DNA of 44,106 nucleotides from Spirochaetes bacterium ADurb.Bin133 (lineage in GTDB: Bacteria > Spirochaetota > GWE2-31-10 > MWDO01), in contig MWDO01000003.1 of assembly GCA_002070605.1 (NCBI GenBank), positions 75,853 to 119,958 of the forward strand, read 5' to 3'. The first letter of the stretch is position 1. Every line of letters starts with the position of its first letter. The translations under genes and the position numbers were made by a program. Positions 26,779-36,042 of this stretch are shown piece by piece. The notes beneath the pieces were generated by a model, which was not told where the DNA came from, ran no database searches, and saw nothing but the letters and a program-made list of their open reading frames with translations.

Positions 26779-28715
26779 GAGAAAAAAATGAAATAATGTA
26801 TTTGAAAAAAAATATTATGACGAAAATTTTAGTCTCATACATGTGCTTTCAGTGCGTTAGCGTGATTTTTTGCGGCGGTTTTTCAAAAATATTCAATCCT
26901 AATCTCGACTTGCCTCTATTGCGGTTGATTTTTCATTCGACCAACGGAGCTCAACTAATTGCGATAATAATTGTAAGTACAATATGCTGTCTTATTTATG
27001 TGAAGTTTTTAAATCCTCTTTGGAACTATCTTGAAAAAAGCGAAAACGAAAGAACCGAAGAGGAACTTGAGAGAGTAAAAAAAACTTTACAGGATTTTTA
27101 TCTGGTAGTGTCCGGTACTGTTTTTGGATTTTGGGGCGTTTTAACTGTTCTGTACGTTATTATCGCCAATAAAATTATCGTTACCTCCGCGAGTTTACCC
27201 CCAGCTAGCACCTTTGCGATTTATTGGTCTAATGCGTTGATGGCGTCTATCGGTTGTACGGTTCTTTTTGATCTTTATTTGCAAGATGCAAAAAGTCGTT
27301 TGCATATAACAGAATATGACGCAAAAAAATCTGACGTTTTTGTAGAATACAAAGATCAGTTTTTTTTAATAATCCAAATTTCTTATGTTTCGGCTCTGTT
27401 AATACATCTACAATGGTATTTTGATCAAATAGATCATCTTGGCAAACAGCCCATTATGAACGTCTATATAGCAAATGGAATTGTAATTTTTAACGCTATT
27501 ATTTATGCCGCCGTTTTTGCGATTCTATCCAGAAAACAAGACGACTTACAAGCCAACGCTCTTATTAAACAACTCGAACGTTTAGCCTCTCTAAGCGAAG
27601 AAGGAAACAGGTTTGACCTTTCCAAACGTATTCCAATTCGCAATTTTGATACGACGGGATATTTGACTCTTACGTTTAATCACTATTTGGACGTTCTGCA
27701 AGAGATGTTTTCTGAGATAAAATCCGGCTCCGATATTATTGCTGAAAATGAAGACAATCTTTCGACAAATATGACCGAAACCGCCAGCGCCGTAAACCAA
27801 ATTACCGCGAATATCCAGGACGTTAAACAGCGGGCGCTGAAGCAGGCTACAAGCGTTACCGAAACCGTCGCGACGATGGAGGTGATTATTAACGCGGTAA
27901 AACAGTTGAACGATAGCATAGAGAGTCAATCTGCGAGCGTCGTTCAATCTTCCGCTTCCGTAGAAGAGATGGTGGCGAACATAGCCTCTATTACTCAAAC
28001 TCTTGGACAAGGCGACGGGGTCGTTCGCGATTTGGCGACGGCTACCGCCGATGGCAAAGAGACGCTCTACTCTTCAAATAATATTACCCAAAAAATAATG
28101 GAGCAGTCGAGCGGCTTACTTGAAGCGAGTAACGTCATCCAAAACATAGCGAGCCAAACGGATCTCTTGGCGATGAACGCGGCGATCGAAGCGGCTCACG
28201 CCGGCGAGTACGGGAAAGGCTTTGCCGTCGTCGCCGACGAAATAAGAAAACTTGCCGAGGAGTCGAGCGCTCAAGGGAAAACGATAACTTCCACGCTTAA
28301 AAATTTTTCAATCGAGATTGAGACGCTCTCCGGCTCCTCAAAAATATTGGAAGAGAAGTTTAACGCAATCTATTTACTCGCCGAACAAGTTAAAGATATG
28401 AGCGACAGCATCATGGGAGCGGTGAGAGAGCAGGAGTACGGAAGCCGCGAGGTTTTGTCCGCCATAAAAAATATCAACGAAATAACGGCTGAAGTAAAAT
28501 ACGGCTCTGAAGATATGCTCAGAGGGGGAGATCAGGTGGCGTTAGAGATGCATAGACTTGACGACCTAACCCGCGCGATTACCGACAGCATGAACGAGAT
28601 GGCTTCCGGCGCGGAGCAGGTAAACCAAGCCGTGCAGGAAGTAAATGAGATTACCCGAAGAAATAAGGAAGGTATCGACAGATTGTCGCGGGAGATCGGG
28701 AAGTTTAAAGCGTAA
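26769..28715 (+). CDS. Methyl-accepting chemotaxis receptor MCP4 (polytopic membrane sensor)
   Basis: 648 residues from ATG 26769. The N-terminal half has about six hydrophobic segments (for example [50 protein letters not shown] and [16 protein letters not shown]) rather than one periplasmic domain, so sensing may be in the membrane. A HAMP-like stretch (about 265-310) leads to the common signalling hairpin. Odd points: the tip reads [10 protein letters not shown] where the other five have QTN, and several residues around it differ ([16 protein letters not shown]). It may signal with altered strength. The longer frame from 26673 starts inside the promoter and is rejected. Confidence 0.92.
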   Translation: MALREKNEIMYLKKNIMTKILVSYMCFQCVSVIFCGGFSKIFNPNLDLPLLRLIFHSTNGAQLIAIIIVSTICCLIYVKFLNPLWNYLEKSENERTEEELERVKKTLQDFYLVVSGTVFGFWGVLTVLYVIIANKIIVTSASLPPASTFAIYWSNALMASIGCTVLFDLYLQDAKSRLHITEYDAKKSDVFVEYKDQFFLIIQISYVSALLIHLQWYFDQIDHLGKQPIMNVYIANGIVIFNAIIYAAVFAILSRKQDDLQANALIKQLERLASLSEEGNRFDLSKRIPIRNFDTTGYLTLTFNHYLDVLQEMFSEIKSGSDIIAENEDNLSTNMTETASAVNQITANIQDVKQRALKQATSVTETVATMEVIINAVKQLNDSIESQSASVVQSSASVEEMVANIASITQTLGQGDGVVRDLATATADGKETLYSSNNITQKIMEQSSGLLEASNVIQNIASQTDLLAMNAAIEAAHAGEYGKGFAVVADEIRKLAEESSAQGKTITSTLKNFSIEIETLSGSSKILEEKFNAIYLLAEQVKDMSDSIMGAVREQEYGSREVLSAIKNINEITAEVKYGSEDMLRGGDQVALEMHRLDDLTRAITDSMNEMASGAEQVNQAVQEVNEITRRNKEGIDRLSREIGKFKA

Positions 28716-28884
28716 TTTACCGCTCAGTTAAGTTGATTTGCGTTACGGAAAAACCCGTTCGCGCCGTGAATTATAAATTGTATAGTCGGCTTTGTTGCAT
28801 TTATGCAAATGATTAACGCAGAATTACTCTAATTATATTGAGTCAAATGTATGATAATATAAATATAGTACATGGAGATAAAGA

Positions 28885-30801
28885 ATGACGAAAACGGCTT
28901 TAACTAATCAAAAATCTTCGTTTAGACCGTCCTTTAAAATTAAAACTCAGTTTACCGTTCAAGCGATTTTTAGTATTTTGTTGTTGCTTGCGTTGTTGTT
29001 TACCCTGTTTGAGGCGCGGACGCGTAAGGAGAGGCTTATCAATGCGGAGGAACAAAAATATTTTTCCATGCTGCTTGCCGATGAGTTTAGGCAAACGTCG
29101 CAGGATTTGACCCGTACTTGCCGAGTTTACGTTGCCACCGGCGGCGATATGCGGTATTGGGATGAGTATTGGAATATTGTCGCATGGCGAAAGGGAGATA
29201 TTCCTAGACCGCAAACGGTGAACGCTAATTTATATCCGGGAAGAACTGTCGATCAGCAGGTTTTAATGAAAGAACTTGGATATACGGAGCGCGAATTATC
29301 GCTCCTTAAACAGGCGATAGATTTTTCAAACAAACTAATTGCCGTTGAAGATCAGGCGATGCGTTGCGTGAAAGAAAGGCGTTTTGTATCCGGTCCCTGC
29401 GCAATGCGCGGCGATGAGACGCTATTGGAATTTGCTATTCGCATTGTTAACGACGAAGCCTATCATGCCGAGGTTGAAAAAATTATGGGACCGGTCGGCG
29501 CTTTTGAGCGCGAACTTGACGAGCGTATAACGTTGACTGCGCAAAACGAAAACCGCAAGATGGAGATTGTCCTGCGTATGGCGATGGGCTTTACCATCGT
29601 TGTAATTATATCGGTCGCGTTTTTTGTCTTCTTTTTAAGCAGATCGGTTATAAATCCGATTTTGAAAATATCTGAAGTATTTACCTTTCTCGCGAGCGGC
29701 GACTTGACTCGTTCCTTGCATATTGTTCAGGAAAATGAAATTGGCAATATGGCGCTAGACTTTAACGAAATGCTTGAAAGCGTTAAGCGGCTTATTAGGG
29801 CTATTCAAAAAAACGCCGAATTCTTGTCGGAGATTGGACAAAATCTCTCGTCAAATATGATCGAAACCGCCGGCGCGGTAAACCAAATTAACGTAAATAT
29901 CCAGGGCGTTAAACGGCAGGCGCAGACGCAGGCTACAAGCGTTAGCGAAACTGCCGCGACGATGGAAGAGATTATTAGCGCGATCAAAAAGCTGAATAGC
30001 GGCATAGAGAGTCAATCTGCGAGCGTCGTCCAATCTTCCGCTTCGATCGAAGAGATGGTAGCGAATATCGCCTCTATTACTCAAACGCTCGGCAAAAGCG
30101 ACGTAGTTGTCCGCGATTTGGCGAAGGCTACCGCCGACGGCAAAGAGACGCTCTACTCTTCAAATAATATTACCCAAAAAATAGCCGAACAGTCGGGCGG
30201 TTTGCTTGAAGCAAGCGACGTCATCCAAAACATAGCGAGCCAGACGAATCTCTTGGCGATGAACGCGGCGATCGAAGCGGCTCATGCCGGCGAGTACGGG
30301 AAAGGCTTTGCCGTCGTTGCCGACGAAATCAGAAAGCTGGCGGAAGAGTCGAGCGCTCAAGGGAAAACGATAACTTCCACGCTTAAAAATTTTTCAATCG
30401 AGATTGAGACGCTCTCCGGTTCTTCCAAAGTACTGGAAGAGAAGTTTAACGCGATTTATTTACTCGCCGAACAAGTTAAAGAGATGAGCGCCAGCGTTAT
30501 GAGAGCGATGATGGAGCAAGAACGCGGAAGCCGCGAAGTTTTGTCCGCTATAAAAAATATTAACGAAGTAACGGCGGAAGTAAGAGACGGATCGAAGGAG
30601 ATGCTTAAAGGCGGCGAGCAGGCGGCGAAAGAGATGCATAAACTGGACGGTCTAACCCGCGCGATTACCGACAGCATGAACGAGATGGCTTCGGGAGCGG
30701 CGCAGGTAAATCAAGCCGCGCAGGAGGCGAATAAGATTACGCAAAAAAATGAGGAGAGTATTGAAAACTTGTCGATAGAGGTCGGGAAGTTTAAAGTATA
30801 G
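28885..30801 (+). CDS. Methyl-accepting chemotaxis receptor MCP5 (helical periplasmic sensor)
   Basis: 638 residues with a GGAG ribosome-binding site. TM1 is at about 25-44. A helical periplasmic domain (about 50-215) contains FRQTSQDLTRTCRVYVATGG and RYWDEYWNIVAWRKGDIPRP. TM2 is at about 230-255, followed by HAMP and the shared signalling hairpin. The sensor differs from Cache types; helix content suggests a four-helix-type bundle, no named family assigned. The sensor is nearly identical in DNA and protein to MCP6 (one residue difference over about 195). The 169-bp upstream gap has no leader ORF of the type seen at MCP1, MCP2 and MCP6, so this copy may be expressed constitutively. Confidence 0.93.
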   Translation: MTKTALTNQKSSFRPSFKIKTQFTVQAIFSILLLLALLFTLFEARTRKERLINAEEQKYFSMLLADEFRQTSQDLTRTCRVYVATGGDMRYWDEYWNIVAWRKGDIPRPQTVNANLYPGRTVDQQVLMKELGYTERELSLLKQAIDFSNKLIAVEDQAMRCVKERRFVSGPCAMRGDETLLEFAIRIVNDEAYHAEVEKIMGPVGAFERELDERITLTAQNENRKMEIVLRMAMGFTIVVIISVAFFVFFLSRSVINPILKISEVFTFLASGDLTRSLHIVQENEIGNMALDFNEMLESVKRLIRAIQKNAEFLSEIGQNLSSNMIETAGAVNQINVNIQGVKRQAQTQATSVSETAATMEEIISAIKKLNSGIESQSASVVQSSASIEEMVANIASITQTLGKSDVVVRDLAKATADGKETLYSSNNITQKIAEQSGGLLEASDVIQNIASQTNLLAMNAAIEAAHAGEYGKGFAVVADEIRKLAEESSAQGKTITSTLKNFSIEIETLSGSSKVLEEKFNAIYLLAEQVKEMSASVMRAMMEQERGSREVLSAIKNINEVTAEVRDGSKEMLKGGEQAAKEMHKLDGLTRAITDSMNEMASGAAQVNQAAQEANKITQKNEESIENLSIEVGKFKV

Positions 30802-30865
30802 TCTTGTTAGACATTCGTTTCAATCTTTTTCTGGGCGCAAAAAGTCTTTCCAATTATAAAAAAAG

Positions 30866-30894
30866 TTGCAAAATTTTATAAAAAGCTGCATTAT
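30866..30894 (+). promoter_or_regulatory. MCP6 promoter
   Basis: TTGCAA, 17-bp spacer, CATTAT, preceded by CAATTATAAAAAAAG. The spacer matches those of MCP1, MCP2 and MCP4. Confidence 0.6.
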
Positions 30895-30949
30895 AAGCTG
30901 GTATATTGTTTTTTTTTAGTAAATTTTTATTAAAAAGGAGTTGACAAAA

Positions 30950-31009
30950 ATGGAAAAAAGTTGTATCATCTTCCCCCCCCCCCCCGAAAAAAATGAGACC
31001 GTCTTTTAA
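30950..31009 (+). CDS. MCP6 leader ORF with a 13-C tract that gates receptor frame
   Basis: AAAAAGGAG, TTGACAAAA and ATG 30950. The frame reads MEKSCIIFPPPP, then EKNETVF and TAA at 31007. It overlaps the receptor ATG at 30993 in a different frame. Removing one C puts the leader in frame with the receptor (MEKSCIIFPPPPKK joined to MRPSF). Adding one C gives an early TGA. The receptor ATG lacks any ribosome-binding site, so the leader supplies initiation. Confidence 0.6.
   Translation: MEKSCIIFPPPPEKNETVF
30973..30985 (+). repeat. Poly-C tract (13 C)
   Basis: A homopolymer in the MCP6 leader, the same length and context as at 20262-20274. Tract length modulo 3 sets whether leader and receptor are one frame. 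Confidence 0.85.
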
Positions 31010-32873
31010 GATTAAAACGCAGTTTACCGTTCAAGCGATTTTTAGTATTTTGTTGTTGCTTGCGTTATTGTTTACCCTGTTTGAGGCGCGGACGCGTAAG
31101 GAGAGGCTTATCAATGCGGAGGAACAAAAATATTTTTCCATGCTGCTTGCCGATGAGTTTAGGCAAACGTCGCAGGATTTGACCCGTACTTGCCGAGTTT
31201 ACGTTGCCACCGGCGGCGATATGCGGTATTGGGATGAGTATTGGAATATTGTCGCATGGCGAAAGGGAGATATTCCTAGACCGCAAACGGTGAACGCTAA
31301 TTTATATCCGGGAAGAACTGTCGATCAGCAGGTTTTAATGAAAGAACTTGGATATACGGAGCGCGAATTATCGCTCCTTAAACAGGCGATAGATTTTTCA
31401 AACAAACTAATTGCCGTTGAAGATCAGGCGATGCGTTGCGTGAAAGAAGGGCGTTTTGTATCCGGTCCCTGCGCGATGCGCGGCGACGAGACGCTATTGG
31501 AATTTGCTATTCGTATTGTCAACGACGAAGCCTATCATGCCGAAGTTGAAAAGATTATGGGACCGGTCGGCGTTTTTGAGCGCGAACTTGACGAGCGCGT
31601 AACGTTGACTACGCAAAACGAAAGCCGCAGGATGGATATTTCTCAAAGCGCGGCGACGGGCTTTGCTATCGTTGTAATCATATCGGTCGCGTTTTTTGTC
31701 TTCTTTTTAAGCAGATCGGTTATAAATCCGATTTTAAAAACGTCTGAAGTATTTACCGTTCTTGCAAGCGGCGACTTAACATATTCATTGCGCGTTGGGC
31801 AAAACAACGAAATTGGCGGCATGGCGCGAAACTTTAACGAAATGCTTGAAAGCGTTAAGCGGCTTATTAGGGCTATTCAAAAAAACGCCGAATTCTCGTC
31901 GGAGATTGGACAAAATCTCTCGTCAAATATGACCGAAACTGCCAGCGCTATAAACCAAATTACCGTAAATATCCAGGACGTTAAACAGCGGGCGCTGAAG
32001 CAGGCTACAAGCGTTAGCGAAACCGCCGCTACGATGGAAGTGATTATTAATGCAATAAAACAGCTGAACGACAGCATAGAGAGTCAATCTGCGAGCGTTG
32101 TTCAATCTTCCGCCTCGATTGAAGAGATGGCGGCGAATATAGCCTCTATTACTCAAACTCTCGGCAAAAGCGACGTAGTTGTCCGCGATTTGGCGACGGC
32201 TACCTTCGACGGTAAAGAGACGCTCTACTCTTCAAATAACATTACCCAAAAAATAATGGAACAGTCGAGCGGCTTACTTGAAGCAAGCGACGTTATCCAA
32301 AACATAGCGAGCCAGACAAATCTCCTGGCGATGAACGCGGCGATCGAAGCGGCTCATGCCGGCGAGTACGGGAAAGGCTTTGCCGTCGTCGCCGACGAAA
32401 TAAGAAAACTTGCCGAGGAGTCGAGCGCTCAAGGGAAAAAGATAACTTCCACGCTTAAAAATTTTTCAATCGAGATTGAGACGCTCTCCGGCTCCTCCAA
32501 AGTACTGGAAGAGAAGTTTAACGCAATTTATTCCCTCGCCGAACAAGTTAAAGATGTGAGCGCCAGCGTTATGAGAGCGATGACGGAGCAAGAACGCGGA
32601 AGCCGCGAGGTTTTGTCCTCCATAAAAAATATCAACGAAATAACGGCGGAAGTAAAATACGGCTCTGAAGATATGCTCAGAGGAGGCGAGCAGGCGGCGG
32701 CAGAGATGCATAAACTTGACGACCTAACCCGCGCGATTACCGACAGCATGAACGAGATGGCTTCGGGAGCGGCGCAGGTAAACCAAGCCGCTCAGGAGGT
32801 AAACAAGATTACGCAAAAGAATGAGGAGAGTATTGAAAACTTGTCGAGAGAGGTGGGGAAGTTTAAAGTATAG
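30993..32873 (+). CDS. Methyl-accepting chemotaxis receptor MCP6 (helical sensor, phase-variable start)
   Basis: 626 residues from ATG 30993, which directly follows CCCCCGAAAAAA and has no ribosome-binding site. Sensor, TM2, HAMP and signalling hairpin are as in MCP5. The sensor is almost identical to MCP5, but HAMP (LTYSLRVGQNNEIGGM) and parts of the signalling domain have diverged and partly resemble MCP4, suggesting patchwork gene conversion. In a 12-C state the protein would begin at 30950 with 14 extra residues. It is the last receptor, convergent with citrate synthase after a 17-bp gap. Confidence 0.92.
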   Translation: MRPSFKIKTQFTVQAIFSILLLLALLFTLFEARTRKERLINAEEQKYFSMLLADEFRQTSQDLTRTCRVYVATGGDMRYWDEYWNIVAWRKGDIPRPQTVNANLYPGRTVDQQVLMKELGYTERELSLLKQAIDFSNKLIAVEDQAMRCVKEGRFVSGPCAMRGDETLLEFAIRIVNDEAYHAEVEKIMGPVGVFERELDERVTLTTQNESRRMDISQSAATGFAIVVIISVAFFVFFLSRSVINPILKTSEVFTVLASGDLTYSLRVGQNNEIGGMARNFNEMLESVKRLIRAIQKNAEFSSEIGQNLSSNMTETASAINQITVNIQDVKQRALKQATSVSETAATMEVIINAIKQLNDSIESQSASVVQSSASIEEMAANIASITQTLGKSDVVVRDLATATFDGKETLYSSNNITQKIMEQSSGLLEASDVIQNIASQTNLLAMNAAIEAAHAGEYGKGFAVVADEIRKLAEESSAQGKKITSTLKNFSIEIETLSGSSKVLEEKFNAIYSLAEQVKDVSASVMRAMTEQERGSREVLSSIKNINEITAEVKYGSEDMLRGGEQAAAEMHKLDDLTRAITDSMNEMASGAAQVNQAAQEVNKITQKNEESIENLSREVGKFKV

Positions 32874-32890
32874 TAATTTAAATTGATATA

Positions 32891-34234
32891 TTACCTATCG
32901 TTTAATTTAGTATACTCTTTTTCTACCGCCACGCTTTTATATGCAGGTCTTATAATTTTACCGTTATTTGCAATCTCTTCAATACGATGCGCGCTCCATC
33001 CGGTTATTCGCGCCGTTGCAAATAATGGGGTAAACAACTCTTGCGGTATTTCTAACATTCTATACACAAAACCCGAATAAAAATCAATATTAGCGCTTAT
33101 ACCTTTATATATTTTCCTATGCTCGGAAATTACCTTAGGCGCTAATTGCTCTACTTTTTTATATAAATTAAATTCTTCAACTAATCCTTTTTCTTCCGCT
33201 AAATTCTCCGCAAATTTCTTTAATATTACGGATCTGGGATCAGATAGGGAATATACGGCATGCCCCATTCCATAAATTAATCCGAGATTGTCAAAAGCTT
33301 TTTTGGACAAAATTTTGCTCAAATATCCGGAAATTTCATCGTCGTCATTCCAATCGTTAATGTTTTTTTTGAGATCCTCCATCATTTGCGTAACTTTTAT
33401 ATTAGCCCCGCCATGTTTAGGACCTTTTAGAGAGTTTATAGACGAAGATACCGCCGCATAGGTATCTGTGCCGGAGGACGAGACAACATGATTCGTAAAT
33501 GTAGAATTATTTCCGCCTCCATGTTCTGCATGCAATACCAATACTAAATCGAGAAGACGAGCTTCTAATTTTGTATACTTATTATTAGGTCTGAGAATAT
33601 GAAGTATATTTTCCGCTATAGAATGTCCCTTTAACGGGTTGTGAATAATTAAACTTTGATCTTTAAAGTAATACAAAAATATTAAAAATGAATAAACTGC
33701 TAATAAAGAAAAATTTGATATTAAATATAACGATTGTTTTAAAATATTTTCAAGAGAAGTATCGTCGGGATTATCGTCAAAACTATATAAAGACAAGACG
33801 CTTTTAGAAAGAGAATTCATTATATCTTTAGCGGGAAACCTCATTAAAACGTCTCTAATAAAACCGTCGGGGAGACCTCTGTATTGACTTAACAATTCTT
33901 TAAACGAATTTAACTGTTGCATATTTGGAAGTTTACCCAATATTAACAAATAAATAGTTTCTTCAAATCCAAACCGTTCTTCGAAAATAAATCCTTCAAT
34001 AATCTTGTTTATATCAATACCTCGATAAATCAATTGTCCTTCAATGGGATGTATTACTCCGTCTTTTTCTTCAGTTCCTCTAACTTCTGAAATTTCTGTA
34101 AGACCCGCTAATACCCCTTTACCGCTAATATCTCTTAATCCGCGTTTTACATTATATTTTGTATACAATCCATTATCGACTATAGTTGTGTTTAATATAT
34201 TTTCAATAAATACCGATAAAATTCCATCATTCAT
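32891..34234 (-). CDS. Citrate synthase
   Basis: 447 residues, condensing acetyl-CoA with oxaloacetate. Catalytic landmarks: LHAEHGGGNNSTFT (first His), SSSGTDTYAAVSSSINSLKG, GPKHGGANIKV (second His) and DFYSGFVYRML (catalytic Asp). An N-terminal extension before IEGQLIYRGIDI is of the kind seen in anaerobe citrate synthases. The ATG is preceded by AGGAGG. No aconitase or isocitrate dehydrogenase is adjacent, so it may feed glutamate synthesis through a partial pathway. Methylcitrate synthase activity cannot be excluded. Confidence 0.93.
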   Translation of the reverse strand: MNDGILSVFIENILNTTIVDNGLYTKYNVKRGLRDISGKGVLAGLTEISEVRGTEEKDGVIHPIEGQLIYRGIDINKIIEGFIFEERFGFEETIYLLILGKLPNMQQLNSFKELLSQYRGLPDGFIRDVLMRFPAKDIMNSLSKSVLSLYSFDDNPDDTSLENILKQSLYLISNFSLLAVYSFLIFLYYFKDQSLIIHNPLKGHSIAENILHILRPNNKYTKLEARLLDLVLVLHAEHGGGNNSTFTNHVVSSSGTDTYAAVSSSINSLKGPKHGGANIKVTQMMEDLKKNINDWNDDDEISGYLSKILSKKAFDNLGLIYGMGHAVYSLSDPRSVILKKFAENLAEEKGLVEEFNLYKKVEQLAPKVISEHRKIYKGISANIDFYSGFVYRMLEIPQELFTPLFATARITGWSAHRIEEIANNGKIIRPAYKSVAVEKEYTKLNDR

Positions 34235-34396
34235 TCGTAATTCCTCCTATATTTTATATATAATATTAAAACGAATATCGTCTAACGTTTCATCGTAGAT
34301 GTCGAATTGACGGCTGGCTTATAAAAAACTAAATACAACTAACAAATACTATAAATAATATCAAAAATCAACCATAAATTTATAATTTTACGTAAT

Positions 34397-34640
34397 TCGT
34401 CAGTTTTTTTGGAATGGGGGAATAAATTATCGCATATGCGTCGCGTCGATAACGCGCGGCAATTGCGCATAAAAATTCGACGCATATGCGTTAATTTTGC
34501 TTTTAACGCCATATGTGTCAATTTGTTCTATTTTCTAAAGCGCTGAAGTTACCTTATCTGAAAATATTTGTCCCATATGCGTCGATTTATTCTTTACATC
34601 ATATGTGTCAATTTATTTTTAATGCCATATGCGTCAATTT
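34397..34640. repeat. Dispersed CATATG-rich intergenic element, copy 4
   Basis: It lies in the 492-bp gap between citrate synthase and proA and opens with CGTCAGTTTTTTTGG like the inverted end of copy 3. CATATG occurs at 34433, 34483, 34510, 34574, 34600 and 34626, the last three exactly 26 bp apart. The local unit is CATATGYGTCAATTTATT. A second end (CTGACG) is not found, so this copy seems expanded or broken. Confidence 0.65.
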
Positions 34641-34726
34641 TCAAAAATTTTGGGATTTCCAATTATGGACTTGACATAAATATCAAATTTGTTTAAAGTC
34701 GAAATAATGAAACGCGGAGATTATTT

Positions 34727-36016
34727 ATGAGCGATTTAGAACAAATCTTGATGAAAATGAAAAAACAATCGGCTTTGTTGGCGAGTCTTTCCGGCGATAC
34801 AAAAAACTTGGCTTTAAGAAAGATCGCCGACAACTTGAGAAAGAATAAAGCTCGAATTATAGAAGAAAATTTATCGGATATAAAGATCGCGCAGAGCGAA
34901 AACCTACAGGATACCCTATTAAAACGGCTTTTATTAGACGACAAAAAGATCGAGGGGTTGATTGAGGGGGTTGAAGACCTGATCAAACTCGAAGATCCGA
35001 CTAATAAAATATTAGCCGTTACCGAACTCGATAAAGGGCTCGTTTTGACAAAAAAATCTGTCCCCATCGGCGTTATTGGCGTAATATTTGAGTCGAGACC
35101 CGACGCGTTGATACAGATATCTACTCTTTGTATCAAATCGGGTAATTGCGTTATCCTCAAAGGGGGGAGAGAGGCGGCTAGGACTAACAGGATTTTAGCG
35201 GACATAGTCGTCGAATCGATCGAGTCCGTCGGCGAGGAGTTTGAAAACTCGTTATATCTCCTTGAGACCCGCGAAGAAGTGTCGGCTATGCTAAAATATG
35301 ATAAATATATCAACCTCGTAATACCGAGAGGGTCTAATCAATTTGTGTCGTATATAAAGAAGAATTCTCTTATACCGGTTTTGGGACACGCCGACGGGAT
35401 ATGCCACCTTTATGTGGATTCCGACGCGGATATCGATACCGCCGTCGAGATAACTTTTGATTCAAAAACTCAGTACGTCGCGGCGTGTAACGCTTTAGAG
35501 ACGCTATTGGTAAACGAGACGATTGCCGGGAAATTTCTCCCCGCTCTAAAGAGAGAGTTGGATAAAAAGGACGTTGTTATAAAAGGGGATAAAAAAACTA
35601 AAGAGATACTTAAAGACGTCGAAGACGCGACGGAAGAGGATTGGTCGACCGAGTATCTCGACTACATATTATCTATAAAAATTGTCAAAAACGTCGACGA
35701 AGCGATAGAGCATATTAATAAATACGGCTCCGGTCATACGGATAGTATAGTTTCAAAAAACTCTAAAAATTGCGATAAATTTACGGCGCTTGTCGATTCT
35801 GCCGGCGCGTTTGTCAACTGCTCGACAAGATTTTCGGACGGATTTAGGTACGGTTTTGGAGCGGAGGTCGGCATCAGCACTAATAAAATTCACGCTAGAG
35901 GACCCGTTGGACTCGACGGGCTTGTTATATACAAATACATACTTCAAGGCGAGAGCCATATAGTAGAGGATTATTCAAGCGGTAAAAAGAAGTTTGTCCA
36001 TAGAGAGATAAGTTAG
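34727..36016 (+). CDS. proA: Gamma-glutamyl phosphate reductase
   Basis: 429 residues; reduces gamma-glutamyl phosphate to glutamate semialdehyde with NADPH, the second step of proline synthesis. Family landmarks: VPIGVIGVIFESRPDALIQI (nucleotide-binding), LKGGREAARTN, YINLVIPRGSNQFV, GHADGICHLYVD, and the catalytic cysteine segment TQYVAACNALETLLV. The C-terminal GFGAEVGISTNKIHARGPVGLDG region is typical. A GGAG ribosome-binding site lies 7 bp before the ATG. ProB and ProC are not in the window. The CNNM gene starts 26 bp downstream and is probably co-transcribed. Confidence 0.96.
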   Translation: MSDLEQILMKMKKQSALLASLSGDTKNLALRKIADNLRKNKARIIEENLSDIKIAQSENLQDTLLKRLLLDDKKIEGLIEGVEDLIKLEDPTNKILAVTELDKGLVLTKKSVPIGVIGVIFESRPDALIQISTLCIKSGNCVILKGGREAARTNRILADIVVESIESVGEEFENSLYLLETREEVSAMLKYDKYINLVIPRGSNQFVSYIKKNSLIPVLGHADGICHLYVDSDADIDTAVEITFDSKTQYVAACNALETLLVNETIAGKFLPALKRELDKKDVVIKGDKKTKEILKDVEDATEEDWSTEYLDYILSIKIVKNVDEAIEHINKYGSGHTDSIVSKNSKNCDKFTALVDSAGAFVNCSTRFSDGFRYGFGAEVGISTNKIHARGPVGLDGLVIYKYILQGESHIVEDYSSGKKKFVHREIS

Positions 36017-36042
36017 CGCTTCGTTTTGGGCGGAGGTAACGA

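Noticed and set aside
28716-28884. Poly-C leader in front of MCP5
   Set aside because: No TTGACAAAAATG block or C tract is present; the gene has its own GGAG ribosome-binding site.
34433-34631. CRISPR array from regularly spaced repeats
   Set aside because: The conserved part is only about 10-16 bp, spacers are nearly as conserved as repeats, and there are no cas genes.
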